A stretch of DNA of 10,521 bases, from positions 1 to 10,521 of the forward strand of contig JAQIWT010001513.1 of assembly GCA_034696485.1 (NCBI GenBank). Reading direction: 5' to 3'. Source of the stretch: Isohypsibius dastychi (lineage: Eukaryota > Tardigrada > Eutardigrada > Parachela > Isohypsibiidae). The number at the start of each line of letters is the position of its first letter. Position 1 is the first letter of the stretch. The position numbers were made by a program, and so were the translations under genes. This document shows, one piece after another, positions 1 to 8,773 of this stretch. The notes beneath the pieces are model-generated. The model worked only from the letters and a program-made list of their open reading frames with translations. It made no database searches and was not told the DNA's origin.

Positions 1-609
1 GGATCAGAAAAATATTCTGAATCCGAATCCATCATCAGGGGTCCGAAATTTAGGTGGTGGTATAACCCTATATAACCGAACAGCAAGCAAAATTTGGATT
101 CGCAAAAAGTCCCAAAAAAGGGGTCAAGTCAAACCGATACGGCCCCTTGCTAGGCGCAGGGGTACCACTTGATCAAGGGAAGTTACTAGTATCCGTCAAC
201 TCGATCGCTGAGTTCGTATTCGATATTGGTTCGACGTCCGTCCAGCCAGTCAAAGCAGCCCTGTGGGCCTAGCCCTTATAGTACAGTAGCATTTCTCGTA
301 AGAAAAGACCGTGAGATCAAATTCGACATGCTAGATGACTGTTTTTATTATGTAACAGTAAATGTTCATCACTACAGAAAATGTATCGATAATTCAATAC
401 ATTTAAATGTCGTTGCAGCTGCTGCATTTCGCAAATTTTGAGTCAATAATTTTATTTTCAGCAATCAGGGTTTCCCATCTGATTCCCGGACGAAAACCTG
501 ACCACATGCATGGCTTTATGCCCAAAAGAACTCATGCTGGTATTACCACGGCCTGTTGTTTGAGAGACTGAGAACTTGAACAGCTACGTATTCGGTTCAA
601 ACCGGGCGT
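1..609. other. Non-coding flank downstream of pseudogene A
   Basis: I find no supportable gene here. The short open frames on either strand resemble no family I know. An AATAAA on the minus strand lies at 451-456, about 155 nt past the end of pseudogene A, and could be its old polyadenylation signal. The first 24 bases form an imperfect palindrome, too weak to call a repeat. No transmembrane, kinase or cyclase exon that could continue copy A is visible. Confidence 0.6.
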
Positions 610-1098
610 TTACTTAATCGGTGTAACCATTCCAGGGAACCGCATCCTGAACTGGAACGGTCGTGGAATGTCATTTCTGCATCCCACTTTTCCGCGAAAT
701 CCGCATTGAGGCTCATTCGGTGGAGGGAAATCTCGGGTCAACCACGAGATGGGTCGGTCTTCAGCGTAGTCTATCCGGTAGTGTGTCACCAGTCAAGTAT
801 ACAATAACAGGCTGCAAAAGGTCAGATTAGCTGCTAGCTGATTACAACACAAGTTGCCATCTTAGTAATTTACTTCGAACAATCCCGTGTCGTAGTCCAT
901 TTGATTCAAACTCCAATCGCAGCTACGGTCACCATTTGCGTCGATGAAAACGTCTCGACCCAGACTGGTAAAAGTGCGATTCCACATTAGCCGGCTGAGA
1001 TCTCGGCCATCATGAGGGTCTCCGCCATTTGCGTTGGTCTCATTAGTACCTGAAGCGAATACGTTGCAGAGGTACAAACTGTAATGCCCCAGTGATTT

Positions 1099-1269
1099 TC
1101 AAAAATTCGAGGAACGAATTATTTTGGTAGCTTGAAGCGAGGTGGTGCGCGACTCGCACTCTGTCACGCGACGGCGCATCGTATACCATGCGTCGACGTA
1201 TTCGTAGACGTATGCTCGTGACTCGTCGCGAAGATGGATTGTATCGGCTCGCAGAGCCGTCGGGCCGGG
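1099..1269 (-). other. GC-rich 56-codon open stretch inside pseudogene A, possibly a retroelement gag fragment
   Basis: This sits where exons 3-10 of copy A should be. It is noticeably richer in GC and CpG than its surroundings and is open from just after a TAA (1270-1272) to a TGA at 1099-1101. The predicted peptide is hydrophilic. One part has an acidic-Ser-Arg turn followed by a Tyr-rich, then Arg-rich helix-like run (DESRAYVYEY...RRRV). That loosely recalls the capsid-like part of LTR-retrotransposon Gag proteins, but this is pattern memory, not a match. There is no start codon or clear flank. It may simply be a random open frame in CpG-rich filler. A 12-bp imperfect hairpin (1187-1214) lies within it. 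Confidence 0.2.
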
Positions 1270-1388
1270 TTATTGAAAATCTCTGCTAGAACATCATTGA
1301 ATGAATACTGTACCTCCTGCTAAATTAGCAACTTGCGCTGCTATGGATGAACAACCTAAATGACAGGGAAATAGATAAATTTGTCAGC

Positions 1389-1437
1389 AAACGTGTTTGT
1401 CACGCACAATAAAAAAGGTCATTGTCACAAACACGTT
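1389..1437. repeat. Inverted repeat in intron 1 of pseudogene A
   Basis: AACGTGTTTGT at 1389-1399 is the exact reverse complement of ACAAACACGTT at 1427-1437, giving an 11-bp stem around a 27-nt loop. After one mismatch two more pairs are possible. It could be the remnant of a small inverted-repeat element. No target-site duplication was seen. Confidence 0.5.
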
Positions 1438-2072
1438 ATTTGAAGCCAATATCAACGGACAAATATGAGCAAAAAAGCTAAAATTGATCCGCAGATTAGA
1501 TTGTCTACGTATTACCGTACAGAGTTTGGTAACTCAAATTCGCCAAAAAAGCTGAAGCCCATAATAATCTGGGAACTTCATAACTCGGCTGTATATTGTT
1601 GTACCTGGCCCAAAAAACCCGATGACAGGATTGCCCTCCACTTCGCGATAAAAATATCAAGTTGCCTGAATCGTCGCTTTTCGTTCCAAGACATCACATG
1701 TAGTCAAATGTCGTTCGAAAAGCCGTACTCGAGTAAAGTTTAGCACACCCCCATATTTCCGTTGAAGGTCTTTTTCAGCCAGATCGAAAACTGCCCCGAC
1801 AATGGAGAGGCTGGTGGGGGGTTCCCTCTCCCCATGCAGCAAACTCAACCAGGGCCACATTAAACACTGCATGGCATAATCCAACAGAAATGAAGCTGCC
1901 AACTAAACTGACAACGAAGTTTGTACAAAGAACTGCGCGCATTGTTCAATTAATATTTCAAACCTATCACAGACACCGTTCGTCTGCAAAAAAATCTGTG
2001 TAGAACCCTAAAAGTGGCTTGATTTTACCCTCAGTCCTCATACGTGGACGTTCTACCGAATCACTTAGCTCG

Positions 2073-2152
2073 ACACGAACCTGAATATTGTCATGTTCAT
2101 GGAGTTGTTGGTGTTATTTGAAGCTTCGGGCACATATACCTCTTCTTTTGTC
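2073..2152 (-). promoter_or_regulatory. Conserved upstream block of copy A (likely promoter or 5' UTR)
   Basis: On the minus strand this reads AAGAGGTATA... then GAAGC... ATGACAATATTCAGGTTC. The same order of short blocks occurs upstream of copies B and C. It lies about 170-250 nt before the lost start codon. A second patch nearer the gene (1979-2000, + strand GTTCGTCTGCAAAAAAATCTG) also matches the copy C upstream region. Conservation in intergenic DNA suggests a core promoter or a 5' untranslated exon ending at CAG|GTTC. Confidence 0.5.
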
Positions 2153-2591
2153 ATCCAAAAACCTGTTAAAGACTTACGTAGTCGACAAACAAGCAGCCGA
2201 GAATGCCTAGAGGTGGAGTACCTCTGAAGGCTTCCACGTGAACGGAACCAAGGCTTGGTCTCGGTCTGAAACTGAATTTACGAGACTGACTGACAGATGA
2301 CGGTGACTGACACGGCATGCACCACGATAGGATCATGTAGTCCAATGGCTGAAGTGCATCATGGACAATCGAACTAGCGCTGATAATTTTAGCGACATCC
2401 CGAGAAACAGTGTGACCTTCGCATCTTAATTTGTATTTATATTTTAATTACGCGCAATGACACAGTTCCGAATGTATTCCAGCTGAAAGTCAGCGGCAAT
2501 CATAAACTTCTCAAAAAGAAGATGTCAGGTTAGCTGCCGAAAACGCAGAAAAGAGCAACATGATATTCAGGCTGAAAAATGGAAAACTCTG

Positions 2592-2612
2592 GGTTGGACA
2601 GCCGTGTAGCCA
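2592..2612 (-). other. Conserved 3' flanking block of copy B
   Basis: The minus-strand sequence (ATGGCTACACGGCTGTCCAA) aligns with blocks placed similarly past the stops of copies C (5927-5951) and D (9372-9396). It lies about 30-50 nt beyond the copy B stop and is probably a 3' UTR remnant of the duplicated unit. The frame relative to exon 12 differs between copies, which argues against simple stop-codon readthrough. Confidence 0.4.
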
Positions 2613-2642
2613 TCTTCTACTACTAATCTTCAACTACTGCAT

Positions 2643-4896
2643 TCACGCAACTAATTTAAGTGATCCAGAGGACGACATTTCGAACCGGAACGGTTGGACA
2701 AAGTCATTCTTACATCCTTCTTTTCCACGATATCCACACATGGGCTTATTTGGTGGAGGGAAATTCCGGGTTTGCCAAGAAATTGGTCGAATTTTGCTCT
2801 CATTGACCTGTGCTGGTGTGAGGGCCCTCGTGGTAGCCGAGTATTCAATCACTGGCTACGGAAGGTAACAGTTGCAGCACACATCGCACGCCATCTGGAT
2901 TTGTATTGACCTGAAACAATCCAGTGTCGATGTCCATTTGATTCAAAGCCCAGTCTGATTCGCGGGATCCATTTGCATTGATGACAATGTTTCTACCCAG
3001 AATGACAAAGGTGCGGTTCCACATCAGCTTGCTCAGAAACTGGCCATCATGGGGATCTCCGCCAGTTGAGATACTTTCATTGAGCACCTGTGAACCGCCC
3101 AGTGTCAAAAAATCACGTTCCAAAAGAAAACTCAAATCAGATTCGAGTCTTGTCCTCAATGCGCTTACCGCTCCGTAGATCACCAAAGCGTCATAATATG
3201 CCATTGCAAACGGGTTAACCTGCAAGATCGGCTGTTGATGTCATCATACTGAGACGCTCCACTCATGTGATCTCCTACCTCTTCATCTTGTCCATAGTTA
3301 TAGACGTAAGTTTCACCTGAAATGCGCTTGACCTTGGTGGTGAAAATCAGATATTCAATGGATGACTCTCTCCGCAAAGAAATGGTAAAAAGTGAGCGAA
3401 ACGCAAGACGCGCGACCTGACAAACATATTTTGGCGGCCTTTCCGAATTCCGAACATTCTTGCGAACCAACCTCGTCTCTGCTGTCGAAATTGTTGGTGT
3501 TCCATGAGACGTTCCCTGCAAGATAAATAATCACATTAAAGTCAGTGATTCGAAAACCAGCAATCCATGTATTACCCAAAAACTGCGGATTTTTGAACAG
3601 GTCTAACGCGTAGTACACCTGAAAGAATGAAAAGACTGAATTATATTATCAACGTGATTGCCGCATTAAACTAATCATACATAATCTCCATTCGTCATTT
3701 CCAGATCAGCCGCCGCAAGCTAAAAGGTCAAAAAAGTCAAATAGAACATCTCGAATTCAAGATGCTGACCATTATCGGGCGAATACGGTCTCCGTGAGCG
3801 ATGATGAACACAACTAATCAGCAGAACATCTAACAACAATTCATGATGTTTGGAAACATGGTCTATACCTCTAGCCATTGATTTGATCTCGTTGAGATAG
3901 TGCTTGACACTCGCTGTGTCGCTGGCATTCACGTAGAAGCGTGCTGCTGTCATACCGTATTCTAAACGAAGTCCGTCGAAAAGAGCGGTGCATGCCGGGA
4001 CGTATATTTGGAGGACATCGAGAGCGTCGTCACAAAGCATGCCCAGCGTGGTCAGATCGAAGTACCTTAGGAACTTGTACGCAGCAGAAGTGAAATCCTC
4101 GTCCAAGTAAGGAGACAGGCGGGTTAGGGTTGGATACCGATTTTTACTACGCAGGCGCCATCCTCCGGAGGCACTTTAAAACAGCAACGTCTCAAATCAA
4201 ATGTTAGCCTTTGTCATCAATAATTTGTAGAATAAAATTCCAGGCATACTGACGGGATTATCATTGGTTTGTTCCATTCTAAAATAAAGCAAAGAATACA
4301 CCGGATGAAACTCTGAATGTTCATGGCGAAAAATACCTCTTGCTAAATTGGCAATATTTTCGGCAGAAGTCACGCATCCTAAGAATAACAAAAGGGTACC
4401 TGACTCGGGAACACTTTGCCTGGATTTGTACAGAAAGGTCACTATTGCAGACAGAGCTTGCTCATAAAGTTGGTAATCATCAAATACTGATTCGAGACCA
4501 AGTCAGAATTTATAAGTTTAGCCAGTTGCGAAAATTAGCGATGCTGAGCATATGACGCTCACCTGGTCCAAAGATTCCCATAACGGGATTATTCTCCATA
4601 TCCTGATAAAAATATCGAGTAGCCCAAAATGTCGCTTTCTGTTCCATCATCTCGCATGTGGAGACGTTTTTATCAAACATCCGAACGCGAGTAAAATTCA
4701 GAGTGTCCCCGTATTTTTCTTCAAGTTCCAATTCTCCCAAATCAAGGACTGCTCCGGCAGCTTGGAGGCTGGTGAGTGTCCTTGTTCCCCACAAAATGGG
4801 CTCAACCAAAACCACATCTACCGCTGCTTGGCATGCTAAAAGAAAAATGGAAGCGAAAACTAAATAACTGATGACCTTTTTTGAAACGGCCGCCAT
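2643..4896 (-). CDS. Copy B: secreted ANF-receptor (guanylate-cyclase-receptor-like) ectodomain protein, 484 aa
   Basis: Spliced CDS, exons in transcription order: 4896-4563, 4378-4337, 4278-4254, 4173-3869, 3813-3770, 3719-3681, 3618-3576, 3515-3472, 3416-3279, 3219-3169, 3087-2911, 2855-2643. All introns are GT-AG, 50-184 nt, and the frame stays open for 485 codons. Residues 1-24 are a signal peptide (cleavage likely after ACQA). The rest is an ANF_receptor ligand-binding domain with GPGC at 110-113, EWNKP at 126-130, NGDY at 260-263, the YYDALVIYGA helix at 346-355, and an exon-11 block close to the family's NGDR segment. The juxtamembrane segment W441...PPP...C454-GYRG-C462 is typical of natriuretic-peptide-type cyclase receptors. 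N-glycosylation sequons include NFT67, NVS77, NAS and NRT. It should bind an extracellular ligand. The conserved NGDR Asp is Ser here. No membrane or cyclase region follows. The ATG at 4896 (CCAATGG context) is shared with copy C. The ligand is unknown. Confidence 0.85.
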
Positions 4897-5017
4897 TGGT
4901 TCTTGGAACACCGAAAAGAATCCAATCGCAATCAGCCAGACGTTTTCGACTCTTCAGAAACGTTGCAAACAGTAAGTTGATTTTTAAGCAAAACCAATTT
5001 ATGAAACACCATTTTCC

Positions 5018-5092
5018 ACAAGAACTTGAACATCGTCATGTGTTTGAAATTGATGCCGGTATTTAACCTTCAGGCTTTACCTCTTTTTTGTC
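5018..5092 (-). promoter_or_regulatory. Conserved upstream block of copy B (likely promoter or 5' UTR)
   Basis: On the minus strand: AAAGAGGTAAAGCCTGAAGG, then a spacer, then ATGACGATGTTCAAGTTCTT. It is collinear with blocks 2073-2152 (copy A) and 8392-8460 (copy C), and lies about 120-200 nt before the copy B ATG. Copies A and C have a CAG|GTTC donor-like site at the gene-proximal end; copy B has CAA|GTTC. This makes a promoter or 5' UTR role more likely than an obligatory leader exon. Confidence 0.5.
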
Positions 5093-5639
5093 TGGCCGCT
5101 TCACAGGAACCAGTTTTAGAATATCCGGCAAACAACGTTAACAGACAGCACTCGGGCTCTTACTGAAATTTGGGGGTGTCTGGGGACCGGTCTGGAACTC
5201 TAGATGTTTTCCAGTTTTTGACTGATGGAATTCGAATAGTTTGCAAACAACTACTGCACGGGGGGTTCAATATCGGCAATAAACAACAGGCTCGAATACA
5301 AGAATTTAAGCTGCCCTGCCACAATCCATCAGTTTGCATAGCCTTGTCAATCAAAGGCGCTCTTTGTTTAAGCGAGTGAGATCGGCTATATGGGTACCGA
5401 TTGATTGAGCCAAGGGCTGCTTTTCTGTGCGATTGCGGACCTGGATACTCAAATAAGGTTGTCCCCTAGTAACACGGTGCGGTTTCAGGCAGCCTTGCTT
5501 GTGGTGGCCGATTACAAATGCCCGAAAACCTGGCATTCTTGTCCAGTCTGCGTGTTGACCGATGTCGGTCTTAACCTACCTGCAATGGCCAGAAAAGCGA
5601 TATTCATGTGTGTTTTAAATGAGCTCAAAAGAATGGTCA

Positions 5640-5645
5640 TTTATT
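5640..5645 (-). terminator. Candidate polyadenylation signal AATAAA for copy C
   Basis: A canonical AATAAA hexamer on the minus strand, about 325 nt downstream of the copy C stop. Such hexamers occur often by chance in AT-rich DNA, so support is weak. Confidence 0.25.
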
Positions 5646-5926
5646 TCGAAAGGTACTGCAGTTCGATATTTTAGTGGGCGTTCTTCTGGTGTGGTATGAT
5701 TCAATGCAATCTGCTTATAGTGATGTACAAACAAGTGAAGTATTCTGGGTCAATATATATGATGATCTTGTTCCAGTGTGGTTTACGAGTTTCCAAAGTT
5801 GCTCGTCCTAAGCGGTAATGGAGAAAAAAGCAGGGAATTTCAGTCAGGCGACATGACATGAACGCGCTGCAACAAGAAAACTGGAAACCGTGGCCACAAC
5901 TAAAACCGAAAATCGGAAAGATGACT

Positions 5927-5951
5927 ATGTGGATGGGACTGATGCGTAACC
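5927..5951 (-). other. Conserved 3' flanking block of copy C
   Basis: Minus-strand GGTTACGCATCAGTCCCATC aligns without gaps to the copy D block at 9372-9396, where most differences fall every third base. A weaker match lies after copy B (2592-2612). It is probably homologous 3' UTR. The periodic differences could hint at past coding use, but the frames relative to exon 12 do not agree between copies. Confidence 0.4.
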
Positions 5952-5968
5952 ATACTCCGCAACTGTCT

Positions 5969-8283
5969 TCACGAAACTAATTTTAGAGTTCCAGAAGGAG
6001 ACATTTCGAACCGAAATGATTTAGGGATGTCGTTTTCACATCCCGCTTTTCCACGAAATCCGCACGGAGGCTTACTCGGCGGAGGAAAATTTCGAGTCTG
6101 CCATGAAATCAGTCGAGGTTTACCATTCATGTCCACAGATGGTGAGAGCATGCTTCTGGCAAAAGAATGCTCCAGCACTGGCTGGAAAATGTCACATTTA
6201 CTTTTCATTTCTACCATGTAATGAAACATTCAACTAACCTGGAACTGTCCAGAGTCAAAGTCCATCTGATTCAGACTCCAGTCTGATTCGCGGTCTCCAT
6301 TTTTGTTGATGAAGATTTTTCGACCCAGAACGACGAAGGTGCGGTCCCACATAAGCTTGCTTAGAGACTGGCCATCATGAGGATTCCCGCCAGTTGAGAT
6401 GCTTTCATTCAACACCTATAAATCATCGAATATCGAAAACAAGTGTTGCAGAAGAAAACTTCGTTGTAATGGGTCTTGTGATAATTGCGCTCACCGCTCC
6501 ATAGATCATCAAAGCATCGTAATACGCGACTGCAAAAGGATTCACCTACAAGATTGTTGTTATGGTCGTCGTACTGAGACGTTTCAGTCATGTTATCCTT
6601 ACCTCTTCATCTGGTTTATACCTGTATCCATAATGTTCTTCGGAAAGACGCTTGACTTTGGTGGTGAAATTCACATATTCTGGAGATGACTCTTTCCGCA
6701 ACGATATGGTGAAAAGTGAGCGGAATGCAAGACGAGCCATCTTAACAATTATGTTTACAGTTAATGTTCGAGTACCAGTTCTGCGAACCAACCAACCTCA
6801 TCTCTGCCGTCCAAATTGTTGGTATTCCAAGTCAAGTTTCCTGAAAAAAGAGAACACATTTCACGAAAGCTAGTTTTCTCATGGTCAGACAACGCACGTA
6901 CCACCGAAATATTGTGGAGCGGAAAACAAATCCATGGCAAAGTACAGCTAAAGAAATATTTGACAGTGAAATGCAAGTGTTGCTAATGTTGTCTTACATA
7001 GTCGCCGTTTGTCATATCGAGGTCAGCGGCAGAAAGCTAGAAGATTGTTAAAATCAAATGATAAATCTGACAGCAAACCATCTCAAGGGGAATCAACCTA
7101 CCATTATAGGCCGTACACGGGCACCGTGAGTTATGATAAAGACAACTAGGAATGAAAAAAAATATGATCAGATCTCACGTACTGCAGATCTCATGATTTA
7201 CCTCTCGTAAACGATTTGATTTCTTCCAAATAATGCATGACGCTTATGGTGTCGCTGGCATTTACGTAGTATCGCCATACCGACATGTTGTAGGTCAAGC
7301 GCAAATTAGCAAAAAGAGAAGTGCACGTTGGGATGAGTATTAGGAAATCGTCAGCCTCGTCACACAGAATGGCGGCCGTAGTCAGATTGAAGTTTGACAA
7401 AAACTTGTATGCGACGAAATTGAATTCCTCAGTTGAATGAGGAGACAGACGCGTCAGAGTCGGAAAGCGTTTTTTGTTGTTCATGTACCCATTTCCGGAG
7501 ATCCTTCAAAACAGAAACTTTTTGGGTAAAAAGCAGTGATCATCATTTGGAATACTTAATGACATGAAGTGCCACAGCCTGATGCAAAAACCAACCACCT
7601 TCGAAATTTGAGACATACTCACGGGGTCAAAATAGCCTTGTTCCATTCTGTCAAAACATGAAAATTAAACAAAGAAAATTTCAAGTGTGACGGCAAAAGA
7701 TTACCTCTTGCTAGATGACTAACGTACATCGCAGCGTCTGAGCACCCTATACCACAGCTGATTAAAAAAACGTAAGGGATAAGAACCTATTGTACGGAAC
7801 AGAAAGGTCACCAGAAAGTGGCTGGTTTTGCAAAAACTTCCAAGTCACGAAGATTGTTTCAGCTCAAGAAACGACAGATAGAATACTCTTTCTGTACATC
7901 GTACAAGTATTCCACAAAACCCCGTGGCCAATGATTATTCATTAAAGCATACCTGGTCCAAAGATTCCAATCACGGGATTGTTCTCCGTTTCCCGATAAA
8001 AGTATCGAGATAACCAAAATGTCACTTTCTGATCCATCCCATCGCATGTGGTGACGTTTTTATCATAAATCCGTGCGCGAGTAAAGTTTAGGGTTCCGCC
8101 GTATTTCTGCCGTAGATCAGCTTCACCTAAATCTAAAACTGCTCCGACAACACCAAGGCTTGTGAGTGTTCTTGATCCCCATAACAACGGCTCAATCAGA
8201 GCTACATCTACCGCTGCTTGGCACGCTGTAAGAAGAAGAACACAAACTGAAAGAACGGCGAACTTTTCTGAGGCGGCAGCCAT
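5969..8283 (-). CDS. Copy C: secreted ANF-receptor (guanylate-cyclase-receptor-like) ectodomain protein, 483 aa
   Basis: Spliced CDS, exons in order: 8283-7953, 7746-7705, 7647-7623, 7503-7202, 7145-7102, 7036-6998, 6947-6902, 6840-6797, 6740-6603, 6545-6495, 6415-6239, 6181-5969. Introns are GT-AG, 50-206 nt, and the frame is unbroken. Exon sizes and phases match copy B exon for exon; only exons 1, 4 and 7 differ, by single codons. It has a signal peptide (1-23, ending TACQA), GPGC at 109-112, the EWNK microexon, TNGDY, the AYYDALMIYGA helix and NGDR intact. The juxtamembrane part is ISWQTRNFPPPSKPPCGFRG with Cys453 and Cys461. Sequons NFT, NVT, NAS and NLT are present, but the NRT sequon of A, B and D in exon 11 is DRT here. 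The domain family binds extracellular ligands and, in cyclase receptors, dimerises. The protein stops before any membrane segment. The ligand is unknown. Confidence 0.85.
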
Positions 8284-8391
8284 TGGTAATCTAAATGTGT
8301 CTAAGCAGTTTGTCCGCAAAAAATCGAAAGTATAAAATTTGAAGGAGGCCAGTTCATGCACTACCCTGGCCCTCACGTAAGAAGAAGTTCC

Positions 8392-8460
8392 GACAAGAAC
8401 CTGATTATCGTCATAATTATGCAATTTGTTGCTTCAGGCTTGTATACCTCTTCGTCAATC
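8392..8460 (-). promoter_or_regulatory. Conserved upstream block of copy C (likely promoter or 5' UTR)
   Basis: Minus strand: GAAGAGGTATACAAGCCTGA, spacer, then ATGACGATAATCAGGTTCTT. It shares order and spacing with the blocks upstream of A and B and lies about 110-180 nt before the copy C ATG. The GGTATACAAG part is the best TATA-like candidate. A second AT-rich TATA-like stretch (minus-strand AAATTTTATACTTT) lies nearer the start at about 8328-8341. Confidence 0.5.
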
Positions 8461-8514
8461 TCGCAAGCACAGATAAACACGTTATTGGATTGTTCAGCAG
8501 ACAGCGTTCCTAGA

Positions 8515-8773
8515 CAGTGGGATGATTGCGATTTGAAGAAAATGGATCTCATCACACGAAAATGGCTCACACGCCCAACTTCAAATCGACCTATCTCCGT
8601 CCGTATGAGTCCGAATGGATCAGATCATGCAAAATCGACTTTTGCGTGATGAGATCCATCCGAATCGCTCACAGTGAGCCATGTGACGTCAAAGTTCAGA
8701 GGGTTCATTTTGGCCGTGTGAGCCATTTCGGCGTCATATCATCCATCTGGCGAAAATCGCAATCAACCCAGTA
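8515..8773. mobile_element. MITE-like element with 60-nt terminal inverted repeats
   Basis: The left arm (8517-8576) and the reverse complement of the right arm (8712-8771) align without gaps over 60 nt with 44 identities by my hand count. The outer ends are GTGGGATGATTGCGATTT and CTGGGTTGATTGCGATTT. A second nested inverted pair links 8542-8558 (ATGGATCTCATCACACG) with 8644-8659. The left end starts CAGTGGG and a TA follows the right end, loosely like a Tc1/mariner-derived MITE, but no clean TA duplication is present. It has no coding capacity and lies in the copy D-copy C gap. Confidence 0.65.

Larger units (their letters stand above)
610..1902 (-). pseudogene. Copy A: decayed ANF-receptor ectodomain gene
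   Basis: This is a broken paralogue of copies B and C. Recognisable pieces: exon 1 (1605-1902), exon 2 (1314-1355, intact 42 nt, frame reads GCSSIAAQVANLAG), exon 11 (874-1049) and exon 12 (610-811). Lesions: the start ATG is TTG (1900-1902). The signal peptide is shortened. Two compensating indels scramble the frame between about 1810 and 1880. An in-frame TGA at 1657-1659 replaces the Arg codon of the aligned ...AT-R-YFY segment. Exons 3-10 are absent, leaving 264 nt of unrelated GC-rich DNA between exons 2 and 11. Exon 11 is 176 nt instead of 177 (one base lost just after its start). Exon 12 is 202 nt instead of 213 and frameshifted. Its juxtamembrane segment (RPISW...FPPPNEPQCGFRG) is still readable in another frame. 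Splice sites of the surviving exons remain. No full-length product is possible. Confidence 0.88.
1903..2642. other. Intergenic region between copy B and pseudogene A
   Basis: It contains the 5' flanking block of copy A (2073-2152) and a short 3' flanking block of copy B (2592-2612), listed separately. An ATTAAA on the minus strand at 2443-2448 could be the copy B polyadenylation signal, about 195 nt past the stop. I see no transmembrane, kinase-homology or cyclase coding sequence here, which is the main evidence that copy B ends with its ectodomain. Confidence 0.6.
4897..5968. other. Intergenic region between copy C and copy B
   Basis: It holds the upstream block of copy B (5018-5092) and the 3' block of copy C (5927-5951). 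A minus-strand AATAAA at 5640-5645, about 325 nt past the copy C stop, is a possible polyadenylation signal. Short open frames (for example 5405-5674 on +, 5351-5536 on -) have no recognisable family features. No hydrophobic segment or catalytic motif that would continue copy C was found. Confidence 0.6.

Noticed and set aside
1-24. Imperfect palindrome at the window edge
   Set aside because: Arms match poorly and the context is cut off by the window boundary.
590-606. tRNA-like T-loop motif CGGTTCAAACCG
   Set aside because: No acceptable A box, acceptor stem or anticodon arm at the right spacing on either strand; it is just a short palindrome.
1465-1743. 92-codon plus-strand open frame
   Set aside because: It is antisense to exon 1 and intron 1 of pseudogene A. 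The minus strand explains the conservation, and the protein has no family features.
2560-2868. 102-codon plus-strand open frame
   Set aside because: Antisense shadow of exon 12 of copy B; the equivalent plus-strand frames over copies C and D are not conserved as protein.
4894-4911. Alternative upstream GTG start for copy B, five codons earlier
   Set aside because: GTG is not a usual eukaryotic start, and the ATG at 4896 aligns exactly with the copy C start and its signal peptide.
5405-5674. 89-codon plus-strand open frame between copies
   Set aside because: No recognisable domain, no conservation with other gaps, and length expected by chance.
8684-8691. TGACGTCA, a perfect CRE-type palindrome
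   Set aside because: It lies inside the MITE-like element, is not repeated near the other copies, and an 8-mer can occur by chance.
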